A stretch of 64,000 bases of DNA, taken from NCBI GenBank assembly GCA_943788095.1, contig CALSOZ010000001.1, forward strand, positions 434,001 to 498,000. Reading direction: 5' to 3'. Under the pieces are notes generated by a model that saw nothing but the letters and a program-made list of their open reading frames with translations, did no database searches and was not told where the DNA came from. The stretch is from an uncultured Flavobacteriaceae bacterium. Its GTDB lineage: Bacteria; Bacteroidota; Bacteroidia; Flavobacteriales; Flavobacteriaceae. A program made the translations under genes and the position numbers. Of the stretch, positions 48,401 to 57,159 are shown piece after piece. How positions within the stretch are numbered: the first letter of the stretch is position 1; every line of letters begins with the position of its first letter.

Positions 48401-48592
48401 CCAGATGAATTCAAGACCGCATGTTCGTCTGCATGTGACTCTGGTGCGATTGCATTTGGAGATATAAATAATAAGAAAAGTGCGATTACAAAACTTAAAG
48501 ATGATGAGCGTGCTTATCATTTATTAGATCATGTTGGAACAAAACCAAATGTGGTGTATCAAGTAAAAGTAAGAAACACAAACGAAGCATAA
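45473..48592 (+). CDS. actB: Alternative complex III iron-sulfur subunit ActB
   Basis: The 1039-residue protein has a twin-arginine signal (STTRRDFLKYVGFSTAAASL), a large molybdopterin-oxidoreductase-like domain (about 65-740) and a C-terminal ferredoxin-type domain. Its Fe-S sites are CTGCGACVIACHAENNV, CQHCNHAPCETVCPV, CANNCPY and CSMCIQ with CSSACDS. ActB keeps the fold of the Mo enzymes but is not expected to bind molybdenum. It carries electrons inside the complex. It is exported by Tat and lies 37 bp after actA. Confidence 0.95.
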   Translation: MSSNKKYWKSVEELNPNHSSAVETLKQKEFTEEIPVDEFLGDKETLEASSTTRRDFLKYVGFSTAAASLAACEGPVIKSIPYVVQPEQIIPGVANYYATAIANGYDFASVLIKTREGRPIKVESNSLAKANGGINARVQASVLDLYDNQRVVGPQKDGQAISWGELTAEVAQKLESLKGTDKSIVLLTQTFASPSTSKLIADFKQKYTNVSHVVYDAISESAAADAFQNKYGQRGLVNYDFSKAQTIVSIGADFLGDWQGGGFDAAYAKGRIPKNGKMSRHIQFEANMTLSGANADKRVAIKPSQQKVALAKLYGKLTGTAVGGDLPAHLETAVNAAASELLKAGSNAVVLTGIQDVNAQNIVLAINEKLNSKAFDTKNPIQTRQGNNIAVAKLVSDMNAGKVGALIMAGVNPAYTLPNASAFVEGLKQTELSVAFSMKNDETASVSQYIAAAPHYLESWGDLETKKGHFGLMQPTIRPLFDTKQFQEVLLELLGDSGSYHDFVKSYWKRNVLNGTSWNDTLHDGVYVSSNSATIDTADAFDGSEILELGDAVTALAATATSGMELTLYPKTGMGDGQQANNPWLQEFPDPLTRTTWDNYLTVSEFDGKALGFFLETSTFFSENSHDANGGLNGKYANVTVNGVTVKVPVIIQPGQARGTLGMSFGYGRTEGLKAEMQTGVNAYPLYNDFNTVQTATVELTDGKHEFACVQLHNTLMGRGDIIKETTLEIFNTESAADWNPMTMVSLNHEETPVDSPDVDLWDEFDRSIGHHFNLSIDLNSCTGCGACVIACHAENNVPVVGKQEIRRSRDMHWLRIDRYYSSDETFEGDNTTKDDIQGLGSSLSTFGEMEIPSENPQVAFQPIMCQHCNHAPCETVCPVAASSHGRQGQNHMAYNRCVGTRYCANNCPYKVRRFNWFLYNENDEFDYHMNNDLGRMVINPDVTVRSRGVMEKCSMCIQMTQKTILDAKRDGREVNPDEFKTACSSACDSGAIAFGDINNKKSAITKLKDDERAYHLLDHVGTKPNVVYQVKVRNTNEA

Positions 48593-48617
48593 ATAATAAG
48601 AAATAATATAAAGGAAT

Positions 48618-50084
48618 ATGGCGTCTCATTACGAAGCACCTATCAGAAGACCATTAGTTACCGGGGAAAAATCATATCATGATGTAACCTTGGATGTTGT
48701 TGCACCTGTTGAAGGGAAAGCAAACAAACTATGGTGGGTAGTATTTTCTATTGCACTTGCAGCTTTTAGCTGGGGAATAGGGTGTATGATTTATACCGTC
48801 TCTACGGGGATTGGTACTTGGGGTCTTAACAAAACCGTTGGTTGGGCTTGGGACATTACGAACTTCGTTTGGTGGGTTGGTATTGGACATGCAGGAACCT
48901 TAATTTCGGCAGTATTACTATTATTCAGACAAAAATGGCGTATGGCCATTAACCGTTCTGCGGAAGCCATGACTATTTTTTCAGTAATTCAAGCAGGATT
49001 GTTTCCAATCATTCACATGGGTCGACCGTGGTTAGCATACTGGGTATTACCAATTCCAAATCAATTTGGATCGTTATGGGTTAACTTTAACTCTCCATTA
49101 TTGTGGGATGTATTTGCGATTTCTACCTATTTATCCGTTTCACTTGTTTTCTGGTGGACGGGTTTACTACCTGATTTTGCAATGATTCGAGATCGTGCTG
49201 TTAGACCATTCCAAAAGAAAATATACTCTTTATTGAGTTTTGGATGGAGTGGACGAGCAAAAGATTGGCAACGTTTTGAAGAAGTATCTTTAGTCCTTGC
49301 AGGTCTAGCTACTCCTTTGGTATTATCAGTACACACCATTGTATCCTTCGATTTTGCTACTTCGGTGATTCCAGGATGGCATACAACGATTTTTCCACCA
49401 TACTTTGTAGCAGGCGCAATTTTCTCTGGCTTCGCCATGGTGAATACTTTATTAATTATCATGCGTAAAGTATGTAGTTTAGAAGATTATATTACGGTAC
49501 AACACATCGAATTGATGAATATAGTCATAATGATTACAGGCTCTATTGTAGGAGTTGCTTATATCACAGAGCTGTTTATCGCTTGGTATTCTGGAGTTGA
49601 ATATGAACAATATGCATTCTTAAACAGAGCAACAGGACCATACGCTTGGGCTTATTGGGCCATGATGTCATGTAATGTATTTTCACCACAATTCATGTGG
49701 TTCAAAAGATTAAGAACGAGTATTATGTTTTCATTCTTTATCTCAATTGTTGTCAACATCGGAATGTGGTTTGAACGTTTTGTGATTATTGTAACGTCTC
49801 TTCACCGAGATTACTTACCATCTTCATGGACCATGTTCTCCCCAACATTTGTAGATATTGGTATTTTTATTGGTACGATTGGTTTCTTCTTTGTATTATT
49901 TTTGTTATATGCAAGAACATTCCCAGTCATTGCCCAAGCAGAAGTCAAAACAATATTAAAGTCTTCAGGACAACGCTATAAAAACATTAGAGAAGCAGGA
50001 GATAGCTTAGTCGGAACCGGTTCAGATAAACGAACGGCTCCTAAGTTAAAACCAGCCAAAACACCTAAAAAGAAAAAAGAGTAG
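48618..50084 (+). CDS. actC: Alternative complex III NrfD-like membrane subunit ActC
   Basis: The 488-residue NrfD/PsrC-type protein has about ten membrane segments and is rich in Trp and aromatic residues. Recognisable stretches are VWWVGIGHAGTLISAVLLLF and GLFPIIHMGRPWLAYWVLP. It binds quinol and is a candidate proton path. The C-terminal tail is basic (KLKPAKTPKKKKE). The next gene begins 3 bp after its stop, so translation is coupled. Confidence 0.95.
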   Translation: MASHYEAPIRRPLVTGEKSYHDVTLDVVAPVEGKANKLWWVVFSIALAAFSWGIGCMIYTVSTGIGTWGLNKTVGWAWDITNFVWWVGIGHAGTLISAVLLLFRQKWRMAINRSAEAMTIFSVIQAGLFPIIHMGRPWLAYWVLPIPNQFGSLWVNFNSPLLWDVFAISTYLSVSLVFWWTGLLPDFAMIRDRAVRPFQKKIYSLLSFGWSGRAKDWQRFEEVSLVLAGLATPLVLSVHTIVSFDFATSVIPGWHTTIFPPYFVAGAIFSGFAMVNTLLIIMRKVCSLEDYITVQHIELMNIVIMITGSIVGVAYITELFIAWYSGVEYEQYAFLNRATGPYAWAYWAMMSCNVFSPQFMWFKRLRTSIMFSFFISIVVNIGMWFERFVIIVTSLHRDYLPSSWTMFSPTFVDIGIFIGTIGFFFVLFLLYARTFPVIAQAEVKTILKSSGQRYKNIREAGDSLVGTGSDKRTAPKLKPAKTPKKKKE

Positions 50085-50087
50085 CCT

Positions 50088-50621
50088 ATGGGATCTTCTA
50101 AAGTTATTCACGCACTGTACACGGATGATGATGTGTTGCTAGCAGCAGTCAAAGCCGTTAAGAACGAAAAGCATCATATCGAAGAGATATTTACGCCTTT
50201 TCCAGTTCATGGACTGGACAAAGCGATGGGATTAGAACCCACTCGAATTGCCATTGCCGCCTTTATGTATGGCTGTGTTGGTTTGATAGTGGCCACTGTT
50301 ATGATGAATTATATTATGATTGAAGACTGGCCTCAAAATATTGGGGGAAAACCAAGTTTCAGTTATATCGAAAACATGCCAGCATTTGTGCCAATCATGT
50401 TTGAATTAACCGTCTTTTTTGCAGCTCACCTAATGGTGATTACCTTCTACTTAAGAAGTAGAATGTGGCCATTTAAAAATGCAGAAAATCCGGATCCAAG
50501 AACAACCGATGACCATTTTTTAATGGAAATCCCTGTTCATGATAATGAAAAAGAATTAACAACCTTGCTGACCCAAACTGGCGCAGTAGAGGTTCATATC
50601 GTCGAAAAAGAAGCACATTAG
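50088..50621 (+). CDS. actD: Alternative complex III subunit ActD (DUF3341)
   Basis: The 177-residue protein has a cytoplasmic N-terminal domain (VIHALYTDDDVLLAAVKAVK, VHGLDKAMGLEPTRIA) and two membrane segments (about 63-85 and 110-130). This matches the DUF3341 subunit of the complex. It is 3 bp after actC and 1 bp before actE, tightly packed. Confidence 0.92.
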   Translation: MGSSKVIHALYTDDDVLLAAVKAVKNEKHHIEEIFTPFPVHGLDKAMGLEPTRIAIAAFMYGCVGLIVATVMMNYIMIEDWPQNIGGKPSFSYIENMPAFVPIMFELTVFFAAHLMVITFYLRSRMWPFKNAENPDPRTTDDHFLMEIPVHDNEKELTTLLTQTGAVEVHIVEKEAH

Positions 50622-50622
50622 T

Positions 50623-51177
50623 ATGATGAAAAGTGTATCAAAAATAATCGTCTTAGCATTGGTTTTAGCCACTGTGTTTTCATGTCAAAATGATAACAGT
50701 CCAAACTACCAATACTTTCCAAACATGTATGCACCTATTGGCTATGAAGCTTATGGTGAATACGATGTTTTTCCAAACTCACAAGAGGCATTATTGCCTG
50801 TCGAAGGAACGATCTCTAGAGGTCATTCTTTATACGAGTTTGAAAACACAAATGAAGGCTATGCTGCCGCACTTTCTGATCTCAAATCACCTCTAGCTTC
50901 TGCAGAACTGGATGCTAAAAGAGGAAAAGAACTCTACGAAATTTATTGTGGAATTTGCCATGGTAACAAAGGCGCTGGACAAGGAATGCTAGTGAAAAGA
51001 GAAAAAATTCTTGGGGTACCAAGTTATGCAGATAGAGCGATCACGGAAGGAAGTATTTATCATGTGATCTATTATGGCAAAAACACCATGGGGTCTTACG
51101 CGAATTTATTAAACGAGGAAGAACGTTGGCAAGTGACTGCTTACGTTGAAACCCTTAGAGCAGAATTAAAAAAATAA
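50623..51177 (+). CDS. actE: Alternative complex III mono-heme cytochrome c subunit ActE
   Basis: The 184-residue lipoprotein (signal LVLATVFSCQNDN) has one heme c site (YCGICHGNKGAG) and an axial Met candidate in the NTMGSYANLL region. It is the lipid-anchored cytochrome of the complex. Its start lies 1 bp after the actD stop. Confidence 0.92.
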   Translation: MMKSVSKIIVLALVLATVFSCQNDNSPNYQYFPNMYAPIGYEAYGEYDVFPNSQEALLPVEGTISRGHSLYEFENTNEGYAAALSDLKSPLASAELDAKRGKELYEIYCGICHGNKGAGQGMLVKREKILGVPSYADRAITEGSIYHVIYYGKNTMGSYANLLNEEERWQVTAYVETLRAELKK

Positions 51178-51199
51178 GAAAAGCAAAACATTTATATAC

Positions 51200-52606
51200 A
51201 TGTACACGTTTTCAAAAAGACTAAAAATTGTTTCAATCCTTCTATTCGTTGTTGGCGCTATAGGATGGGGAACAAGTTATGTAGCAACACATGGACTAAC
51301 TCTCGAGGATGTTAAAGTGCTGTTAGCAGAAGAAAATTCGCACCATGGTGCAGACGCTACTCATGCAGAAGAAGCAACACACCACGACGCAGAAACAAAC
51401 GCGGAGGCGCATGCTGCAATGATCCATTCAACTCATGATTCAGACAATCAAGCCGATGAAGCACACGCTGAAGTTGCTCATGGAACGGAAGCACACCACG
51501 ATGATGCACATGCCGAACATGTATTACACCAAATGCACAACAGACCTTATGCAGCATTATACGTAGCAGCGTTTTTCTTTTTTATGATTTCTTTAGGGGT
51601 CTTAGCTTTTTACGGGATACAATATGCAGCTCAGGCTGGATGGTCACCAGTGCTTTTTAGAGTGATGGAAGCGATTACCTATTATGTATTACCTGGAGGA
51701 TTAATTGTTTTGGGAATTGCATTATGGGCAGGAGATCATATCTTTATTTGGATGGACCCAGAAGTCGTTGCACATGATGCACTGATTCAAGCAAAAGCAG
51801 GCTGGTTAGATAAAACTTGGTTTGCTATACGAGGCTTGATATTTATTTCTGGATGGAGTTTATACCGTTATTTCTCTCGAAAATTCTCACTTGCACAAGA
51901 TTTAGCAGAGGTGAATGACAACCGTAATTTCAAAAAGAACTTTAGAATTTCAGCTGCATTCCTAGTATTTTATATCTATACAGAATCCATCATGTCTTGG
52001 GACTGGATTATGAGTGTAGATCCACACTGGTTTAGTACATTATTTGGATGGTATGTATTTGCAAGTATGTTTGTCAGTGGAATCACCGTGATTGCATTGA
52101 TAACAATCTATCTAAAATCTAAAGGATTGATGGAATTTGTAAACGACAGTCATTTACACGATTTAGCAAAATTTATGTTTGCAATTAGTGTGTTTTGGAC
52201 TTACTTATGGTTCTCACAATTCATGCTAATTTGGTATGCAAACATTCCAGAAGAGGTGACCTATTTTGTAACCCGAATTGAAGACTATAACTTACCATTT
52301 TTCGGAATGATCATTTTAAACTTTATTTTCCCATTCTTAGTGCTTATGAATAGTGATTATAAGCGTGTACCATGGTTTATTGTCATGGCAGGTATTGTAA
52401 TTTTATTCGGTCATTATATAGATATTTTCAACATGATTATGCCGGCAACAGTAGGGGATCGATGGTTTATAGGCGTACCTGAAATTAGTGCTATTTTATT
52501 ATTCCTTGGATTGTTCTTATTCATTGTTTTTTATGCGCTTTCAAAAGCACCATTATTAGCAAAAGGAAATCCGTTTATCAAGGAAAGCGAACACTTTCAT
52601 TATTAA
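51200..52606 (+). CDS. actF: Alternative complex III NrfD-like subunit ActF with His-rich insert
   Basis: The 468-residue membrane protein has about ten segments and the typical ActF stretch ESIMSWDWIMSVDPHWFSTL. A periplasmic or loop insert between the first and second segments (about residues 49-115) has 16 His within about 70 residues, with many Ala, Glu and Asp, and almost no hydrophobic residues. Such an insert could bind metal ions such as copper. It completes the act genes; coxB follows after 28 bp. Confidence 0.93.
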   Translation: MYTFSKRLKIVSILLFVVGAIGWGTSYVATHGLTLEDVKVLLAEENSHHGADATHAEEATHHDAETNAEAHAAMIHSTHDSDNQADEAHAEVAHGTEAHHDDAHAEHVLHQMHNRPYAALYVAAFFFFMISLGVLAFYGIQYAAQAGWSPVLFRVMEAITYYVLPGGLIVLGIALWAGDHIFIWMDPEVVAHDALIQAKAGWLDKTWFAIRGLIFISGWSLYRYFSRKFSLAQDLAEVNDNRNFKKNFRISAAFLVFYIYTESIMSWDWIMSVDPHWFSTLFGWYVFASMFVSGITVIALITIYLKSKGLMEFVNDSHLHDLAKFMFAISVFWTYLWFSQFMLIWYANIPEEVTYFVTRIEDYNLPFFGMIILNFIFPFLVLMNSDYKRVPWFIVMAGIVILFGHYIDIFNMIMPATVGDRWFIGVPEISAILLFLGLFLFIVFYALSKAPLLAKGNPFIKESEHFHY

Positions 52607-52634
52607 TTAAAATTTAAAAAGACAACATATAACG

Positions 52635-53705
52635 ATGACTGGCTTATTAACAATATTAATTTTATTAGGGATCACAATTGCAATTTGGCAAATGGTCAAA
52701 ACCTTTGATTTAGCACAAGTAAATAAAGATGTATCTCAAGTTGCCAACGATGGTGATAACAAAGTCCAAGGATACCTCATGTTGGCCTTTTTAGGCTTTA
52801 TATACGGAATCACAATTGTTTCATTTGCATTGTGGGGCGATTTGCCATTAACCTCAAATTCGGCCTCTGAACACGGCCCTGAAATCGATCGACTAATGAT
52901 CATTTCAATGGTGGTTATTTTTATAGTACAGACCATTACACAGTTTTTGCTACACTATTTCGCATTTAAATATAGAGGCGAAAAAGGACGTAAAGCATTG
53001 TTTTATGCGGATAACGATAAACTAGAATTTATCTGGACGGTCATTCCAGTTATTGTTTTAGCAGGATTGATTATGTATGGGTTATTCACATGGACGGACA
53101 TCATGACAATTGACGAAGATGAAGATCCAATAGTCATTGAGCTTTATGCACAACAATTTAACTGGAAAGCTCGCTATGCTGGCCAAGACAACGTTTTAGG
53201 TAAAGCAAATGTACGACTCATCAACCTTGATAATGCCAATATTTTAGGATTAGATGAAGCAGATCCAAATGCACAAGATGATATCATCACTACAGAATTA
53301 CACCTTCCTGTCGGCATTCCAGTATTATTCAAAATGCGTTCACAAGATGTGTTACATTCAGCGTATATGCCTCACTTTAGAGCACAAATGAATTGTGTTC
53401 CGGGTATGATCACGCAGTTCGCGTTCACACCAACGGTGACCACTGAAGAAATGCGATTGAATCCAGATATTTATGAAAAAGTAAAAAACATTAATAAAAT
53501 CAGAGTCAATAAAAGTAAAAAACTTCAATCTAAAGGCGAAGAGCCTTTAGATAGTTATGAGTTTGATTATTTATTACTTTGTAATAAAATATGTGGAAAG
53601 TCACACTATAACATGCAAATGAAAATCATTGTAGAATCGGAAGAAGATTACAAAGCATGGTTACAAGAACAAAAATTATTCAAGAACTCCCTAGTTCAAA
53701 ATTAA
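52635..53705 (+). CDS. ctaC: Cytochrome c oxidase subunit II
   Basis: The 356-residue protein has two or three N-terminal membrane segments and a cupredoxin domain. The CuA ligands are complete: LCNKICGKSHYNMQM with C316, C320, H324 and M327, and the upstream His in DVLHSAYMPHF. The acidic spot ELYAQQFNWKARYAG marks the cytochrome c docking face. No C-terminal cytochrome c domain is fused, so electrons come from the ActA/ActE cytochromes. It is 29 bp upstream of subunit I. Confidence 0.95.
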   Translation: MTGLLTILILLGITIAIWQMVKTFDLAQVNKDVSQVANDGDNKVQGYLMLAFLGFIYGITIVSFALWGDLPLTSNSASEHGPEIDRLMIISMVVIFIVQTITQFLLHYFAFKYRGEKGRKALFYADNDKLEFIWTVIPVIVLAGLIMYGLFTWTDIMTIDEDEDPIVIELYAQQFNWKARYAGQDNVLGKANVRLINLDNANILGLDEADPNAQDDIITTELHLPVGIPVLFKMRSQDVLHSAYMPHFRAQMNCVPGMITQFAFTPTVTTEEMRLNPDIYEKVKNINKIRVNKSKKLQSKGEEPLDSYEFDYLLLCNKICGKSHYNMQMKIIVESEEDYKAWLQEQKLFKNSLVQN

Positions 53706-53733
53706 AAAATTAAAGAAATAACAACATAAGATT

Positions 53734-55527
53734 ATGTCAGCACAGGTAGATACTCACGCACACGAAGACGATCATGGACATCATCCTAAAGAAACCTTCA
53801 TAACGAAGTACATCTTTTGTCAGGATCACAAAATGATCGCTAAGCAGTACTTGATTACTGGGATTATTATGGGTGTAGTTGGGATTTTAATGTCTCTATT
53901 AATGCGGATGCAAATCGCATGGCCTACACAACCAAACGTCATCTTTGAAGCTCTTTTAGGAAAGTGGGCACCAGGAGGTGTGATGGATGCAGATATCTAT
54001 TTAGCCTTGGTCACCATTCACGGAACCATTATGGTATTCTTTGTATTGACGGCAGGTTTAAGTGGAACTTTTAGTAACCTTTTAATCCCATTGCAAATTG
54101 GCGCAAGAGATATGGCCTCTGGATTCCTAAATATGGTTTCCTACTGGTTATTCTTTTTGTCAAGTGTTATTATGATTATTTCCCTGTTTGTGGAAGCTGG
54201 GCCAGCCGCCGCAGGATGGACAATCTACCCTCCATTAAGTGCCTTGCCATTAGCACAAGGTGGATCGGGCGCAGGAATGACCTTGTGGTTAGTTTCCATG
54301 GCGATCTTTATCGCATCCTCCTTATTAGGATCTTTAAATTACATCGTAACCGTTTTAAATCTCAGAACAAAAGGGATGTCAATGACAAGATTACCACTAA
54401 CAATATGGGCATTTTTCATCACTGCTGTGATTGGAGTCGTTTCGTTTCCAGTTTTATTATCGGCAGCATTGTTGTTAATTATGGACCGTAGTTTTGGAAC
54501 CTCTTTCTTTTTATCGGATATATTTATTCAAGGGGAAGTTTTACATTACCAAGGTGGATCTCCCGTATTATTCGAACATTTATTCTGGTTCTTAGGACAC
54601 CCAGAAGTATATATTGTATTATTACCAGCCTTAGGAATTACTTCTGAAGTCATTGCGACAAACTCACGTAAACCAATTTTTGGATACCGTGCTATGGTTG
54701 CGTCTATATTAGCGATTGCTTTCTTATCAACAATTGTATGGGGACACCATATGTTTATCTCAGGAATGAATCCATTTTTAGGATCCGTATTTACATTCAC
54801 CACCTTATTAATAGCCATACCATCGGCTGTAAAAGCGTTTAATTACATCACTACATTGTGGAAAGGGAATTTACAACTGAATCCAGCCATGTTGTTTTCC
54901 ATTGGTTTAGTATCCACCTTTATTACAGGAGGATTGACAGGGATTATCCTTGGAGACAGTGCTTTAGATATCAATGTTCACGACACGTATTTTGTAGTAG
55001 CTCACTTCCATTTAGTAATGGGAATATCTGCGCTCTACGGACTGTTTGCAGGAGTTTACCATTGGTTCCCAAAAATGTTTGGACGGATGCTTAATAAAAA
55101 CTTAGGATACATTCACTTTTGGGTGACGGCTATTTGTGCCTACGGCGTATTTTTCCCAATGCACTTTATTGGGATGGCAGGGTTGCCAAGACGTTATTAC
55201 ACCAACAGTAACTTTCCATTATTTGATGATACTTCAAATGTTCAGATTTTAATTACAGTCTTTGCACTTGTCGGTGGCGTTTTTCAATTGGTGTTTTTAT
55301 GGAACTTCTTTCATAGTATATTTTATGGAAAAAAAGCTGAGCAAAACCCTTGGAGATCTAACACTTTAGAGTGGACAACTCCTGTTGAGCATATGCACGG
55401 AAACTGGCCAGGAGCAATTCCTCATGTACACCGTTGGGCTTATGACTACAGCAAACCGGGTCACGATGAAGACTTTGTACAACAACACGTCCCTTTAAAA
55501 GAAGGAGAAGAAGAACTTCAACATTAA
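53734..55527 (+). CDS. ctaD: Cytochrome c oxidase subunit I
   Basis: The 597-residue heme-copper oxidase subunit has 12 membrane segments. The motifs are TIHGTIMVFFVLTAG (low-spin heme His), FWFLGHPEVYIVLLPALG (CuB His and the Tyr of the His-Tyr link), WGHHMF (CuB His pair) and DTYFVVAHFHLVMGI (heme His ligands). The HPEVY sequence places it in the A-type oxidases. The N-terminus is His-rich (THAHEDDHGHHPKE). Subunits III and IV are not downstream; a strong terminator ends the operon here. Confidence 0.96.
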   Translation: MSAQVDTHAHEDDHGHHPKETFITKYIFCQDHKMIAKQYLITGIIMGVVGILMSLLMRMQIAWPTQPNVIFEALLGKWAPGGVMDADIYLALVTIHGTIMVFFVLTAGLSGTFSNLLIPLQIGARDMASGFLNMVSYWLFFLSSVIMIISLFVEAGPAAAGWTIYPPLSALPLAQGGSGAGMTLWLVSMAIFIASSLLGSLNYIVTVLNLRTKGMSMTRLPLTIWAFFITAVIGVVSFPVLLSAALLLIMDRSFGTSFFLSDIFIQGEVLHYQGGSPVLFEHLFWFLGHPEVYIVLLPALGITSEVIATNSRKPIFGYRAMVASILAIAFLSTIVWGHHMFISGMNPFLGSVFTFTTLLIAIPSAVKAFNYITTLWKGNLQLNPAMLFSIGLVSTFITGGLTGIILGDSALDINVHDTYFVVAHFHLVMGISALYGLFAGVYHWFPKMFGRMLNKNLGYIHFWVTAICAYGVFFPMHFIGMAGLPRRYYTNSNFPLFDDTSNVQILITVFALVGGVFQLVFLWNFFHSIFYGKKAEQNPWRSNTLEWTTPVEHMHGNWPGAIPHVHRWAYDYSKPGHDEDFVQQHVPLKEGEEELQH

Positions 55528-55555
55528 TAGCTTATAACTTATTAGTATATTTAAA

Positions 55556-55588
55556 AGCCTTTCTTAAAACAAGAAAGGCTTTTTCTTT
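55556..55588 (+). terminator. Terminator of the act-cox operon
   Basis: A perfect 10-bp stem (AGCCTTTCTT with AAGAAAGGCT) with loop AAAAC is followed by TTTTCTTT. It lies 29 bp after the ctaD stop codon. Confidence 0.9.
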
Positions 55589-55595
55589 ATATTTG
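55588..55595 (+). promoter_or_regulatory. Candidate -7 box of ruvB overlapping the cox terminator tail
   Basis: TATATTTG matches TAnnTTTG. It overlaps the end of the T-run and would start transcription close to the ATG at 55601, giving a very short or missing leader. This is why I prefer ATG 55601 over the GTG at 55595 for ruvB. Confidence 0.4.
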
Positions 55596-55600
55596 TGTAT

Positions 55601-56623
55601 ATGAATGAAAACCTTAACCCTAACGACGATCACTTCACTGCAGAAGAACAAGACATAGAAAAGGTGTTAAGACCCCTTTCATTCGATGACTTTACAGGTC
55701 AAGACCAAGTCCTTGAAAACCTTCAGATATTCGTGGAAGCCGCCGTAGAACGCGACGAAGCTTTGGATCATACACTGTTTCATGGACCCCCAGGTCTTGG
55801 AAAAACAACCCTTGCCCATATTCTTGCCAACGAATTAGGCGTCGGCATTAAAGTCACCTCAGGCCCTGTTTTGGACAAGCCAGGAGACTTGGCAGGATTA
55901 CTTACCAACCTTGAAGAACGCGATGTCTTATTCATTGACGAAATTCACCGTTTGAGTCCCATTGTAGAGGAATATTTATACTCTGCGATGGAAGATTATA
56001 AAATTGATATAATGATTGAATCTGGTCCCAATGCGCGCACGGTTCAAATTAACCTAAATCCTTTTACATTAATAGGAGCAACAACTAGGTCAGGACTTTT
56101 AACCGCCCCCATGCGTGCCCGATTTGGAATTAGCAGTCGCTTACAGTATTATTCAACAGAACTCCTTTCCACCATTCTTGAAAGAAGTGCAGAAATACTA
56201 AAAGTTCCCATCAATTTTGAGTCTGCAGTTGAAATTGCAGGAAGAAGTCGTGGAACGCCTCGTATTGCGAACGCCTTATTACGCCGTGTACGAGATTTTG
56301 CACAAATCAAAGGCAACGGAAAAATTGACATCGAAATCGCCAAATTCGGATTGAAAGCCCTGAATGTAGATGCTCATGGACTTGATGAAATGGACAATAA
56401 AATTTTGACCACTATAATTGATAAATTTAAAGGAGGTCCTGTAGGAGTTACCACCATTGCCACTGCCGTGAGTGAAAGCCCCGAAACTATTGAAGAAGTC
56501 TATGAACCTTTCCTCATACAACAAGGATTTATCATGCGAACTCCTAGAGGTCGTGAAGTTACCGATCTTGCCTACAAACATTTAGGACGTATCAAAGGCG
56601 ATATTCAAGGAGGATTGTTTTAG
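55601..56623 (+). CDS. ruvB: Holliday junction branch migration ATPase RuvB
   Basis: The AAA+ ATPase (340 residues from ATG 55601) has Walker [21 protein letters not shown], Walker [13 protein letters not shown], sensor and arginine-finger regions in [18 protein letters not shown], and the C-terminal winged helix ([20 protein letters not shown]). With RuvA and RuvC it resolves recombination intermediates. A GTG two codons upstream is possible but coincides with a promoter box. It stands alone between the cox terminator and a palindromic repeat. Confidence 0.96.
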   Translation: MNENLNPNDDHFTAEEQDIEKVLRPLSFDDFTGQDQVLENLQIFVEAAVERDEALDHTLFHGPPGLGKTTLAHILANELGVGIKVTSGPVLDKPGDLAGLLTNLEERDVLFIDEIHRLSPIVEEYLYSAMEDYKIDIMIESGPNARTVQINLNPFTLIGATTRSGLLTAPMRARFGISSRLQYYSTELLSTILERSAEILKVPINFESAVEIAGRSRGTPRIANALLRRVRDFAQIKGNGKIDIEIAKFGLKALNVDAHGLDEMDNKILTTIIDKFKGGPVGVTTIATAVSESPETIEEVYEPFLIQQGFIMRTPRGREVTDLAYKHLGRIKGDIQGGLF

Positions 56624-56640
56624 GTTAATTTTATAGTAAT

Positions 56641-56684
56641 GTCAGGCTGAGCCTACCTATCGGTAGGTAGACGCAGTCGAAGCC
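56641..56684 (-). repeat. Palindromic intergenic repeat, inverted copy with 20-bp insert
   Basis: Read on the minus strand it is CTTCGACTGCG, a 20-bp palindromic insert (CTACCTACCGATAGGTAG core) and CTCAGCCTGAC. The outer halves match the two copies at 57018 and 57077; the insert is one unit of the 40-bp insert of the third copy. Confidence 0.8.
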
Positions 56685-56700
56685 CATAAAAGTTTTTATC

Positions 56701-57012
56701 ATGTATTTGTATTACGTATACATTCTTAAATGCTCCGACGAATCGTATTATACAGGAATCACAAATAATTTAGAGGAAAGATTTAAACAGCATCAGTTTG
56801 GATTTAACAAAGGTTCATATACCTACAATAGACGACCATTGACGTTAGAGTTTCATCAAGAATTTAATGATGTTTTACAAGCGATTTATTTTGAAAAGAA
56901 AATTAAAGGATGGACAAGGTTAAAAAAACGTGCCTTAATAAATGGAGATTTTGATATGTTACAAATCCTTTCAGAATGTAGGAATGCAACGCATTTTAAA
57001 TATAAGGATTAG
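56701..57012 (+). CDS. GIY-YIG nuclease-superfamily protein
   Basis: The 103-residue protein carries the GIY-YIG signature as YYVYILKCSDESYYTGITNN, followed by LEERFKQHQFG (the conserved Arg and His) and a C-terminal EKKIKGWTRLKKRALI helix with the metal-binding Glu. It is the single-domain YhbQ/UPF0213 type, common and often multicopy in Flavobacteria next to intergenic repeats. It lies between two copies of the palindromic repeat. The cellular role is not known. Confidence 0.88.
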   Translation: MYLYYVYILKCSDESYYTGITNNLEERFKQHQFGFNKGSYTYNRRPLTLEFHQEFNDVLQAIYFEKKIKGWTRLKKRALINGDFDMLQILSECRNATHFKYKD

Positions 57013-57017
57013 TTGAT

Positions 57018-57060
57018 TTAGCACTTCGACTGCGCTCAGTGTGACATCCAAATGAATTTA
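57018..57060 (+). repeat. Palindromic intergenic repeat, copy without insert
   Basis: TTAGCACTTCGACTGCG at 57018-57034 runs directly into CTCAGTGTGACAT and then CCAAATGAATTTA (to 57060). It is the uninterrupted form of the copy at 57077-57159. Confidence 0.85.
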
Positions 57061-57076
57061 ACATGAATTACTTAAC

Positions 57077-57159
57077 TTAGCACTTCGACTGCGCCTACCT
57101 ATCGGTAGGTAAACCTGCCTACCGATAGGTAGGCTCAGTGTGACATTCAAATGAATTTA
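57077..57159 (+). repeat. Palindromic intergenic repeat, copy with 40-bp hairpin insert
   Basis: The same 17-bp left part (57077-57093) and right part (57134-57159) are split by a 40-bp insert. The insert forms a perfect 16-bp inverted repeat (57094-57109 with 57118-57133) around an 8-nt loop. The right part runs into the start of queG: its AATGAATTT holds the queG ATG at 57151. Confidence 0.88.

Noticed and set aside
45473-48592. ActB as a formate dehydrogenase or other molybdenum enzyme
   Set aside because: The gene lies between actA and actC and the fusion with a ferredoxin domain is the ActB form; a Mo-enzyme reading ignores this context.
55595-55600. GTG start for ruvB two codons upstream
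   Set aside because: The GTG overlaps a TAnnTTTG promoter box and the ATG at 55601 fits RuvB length as well.
56641-57159. CRISPR array
   Set aside because: Three copies in both orientations with irregular spacing and nested palindromes; no cas genes.
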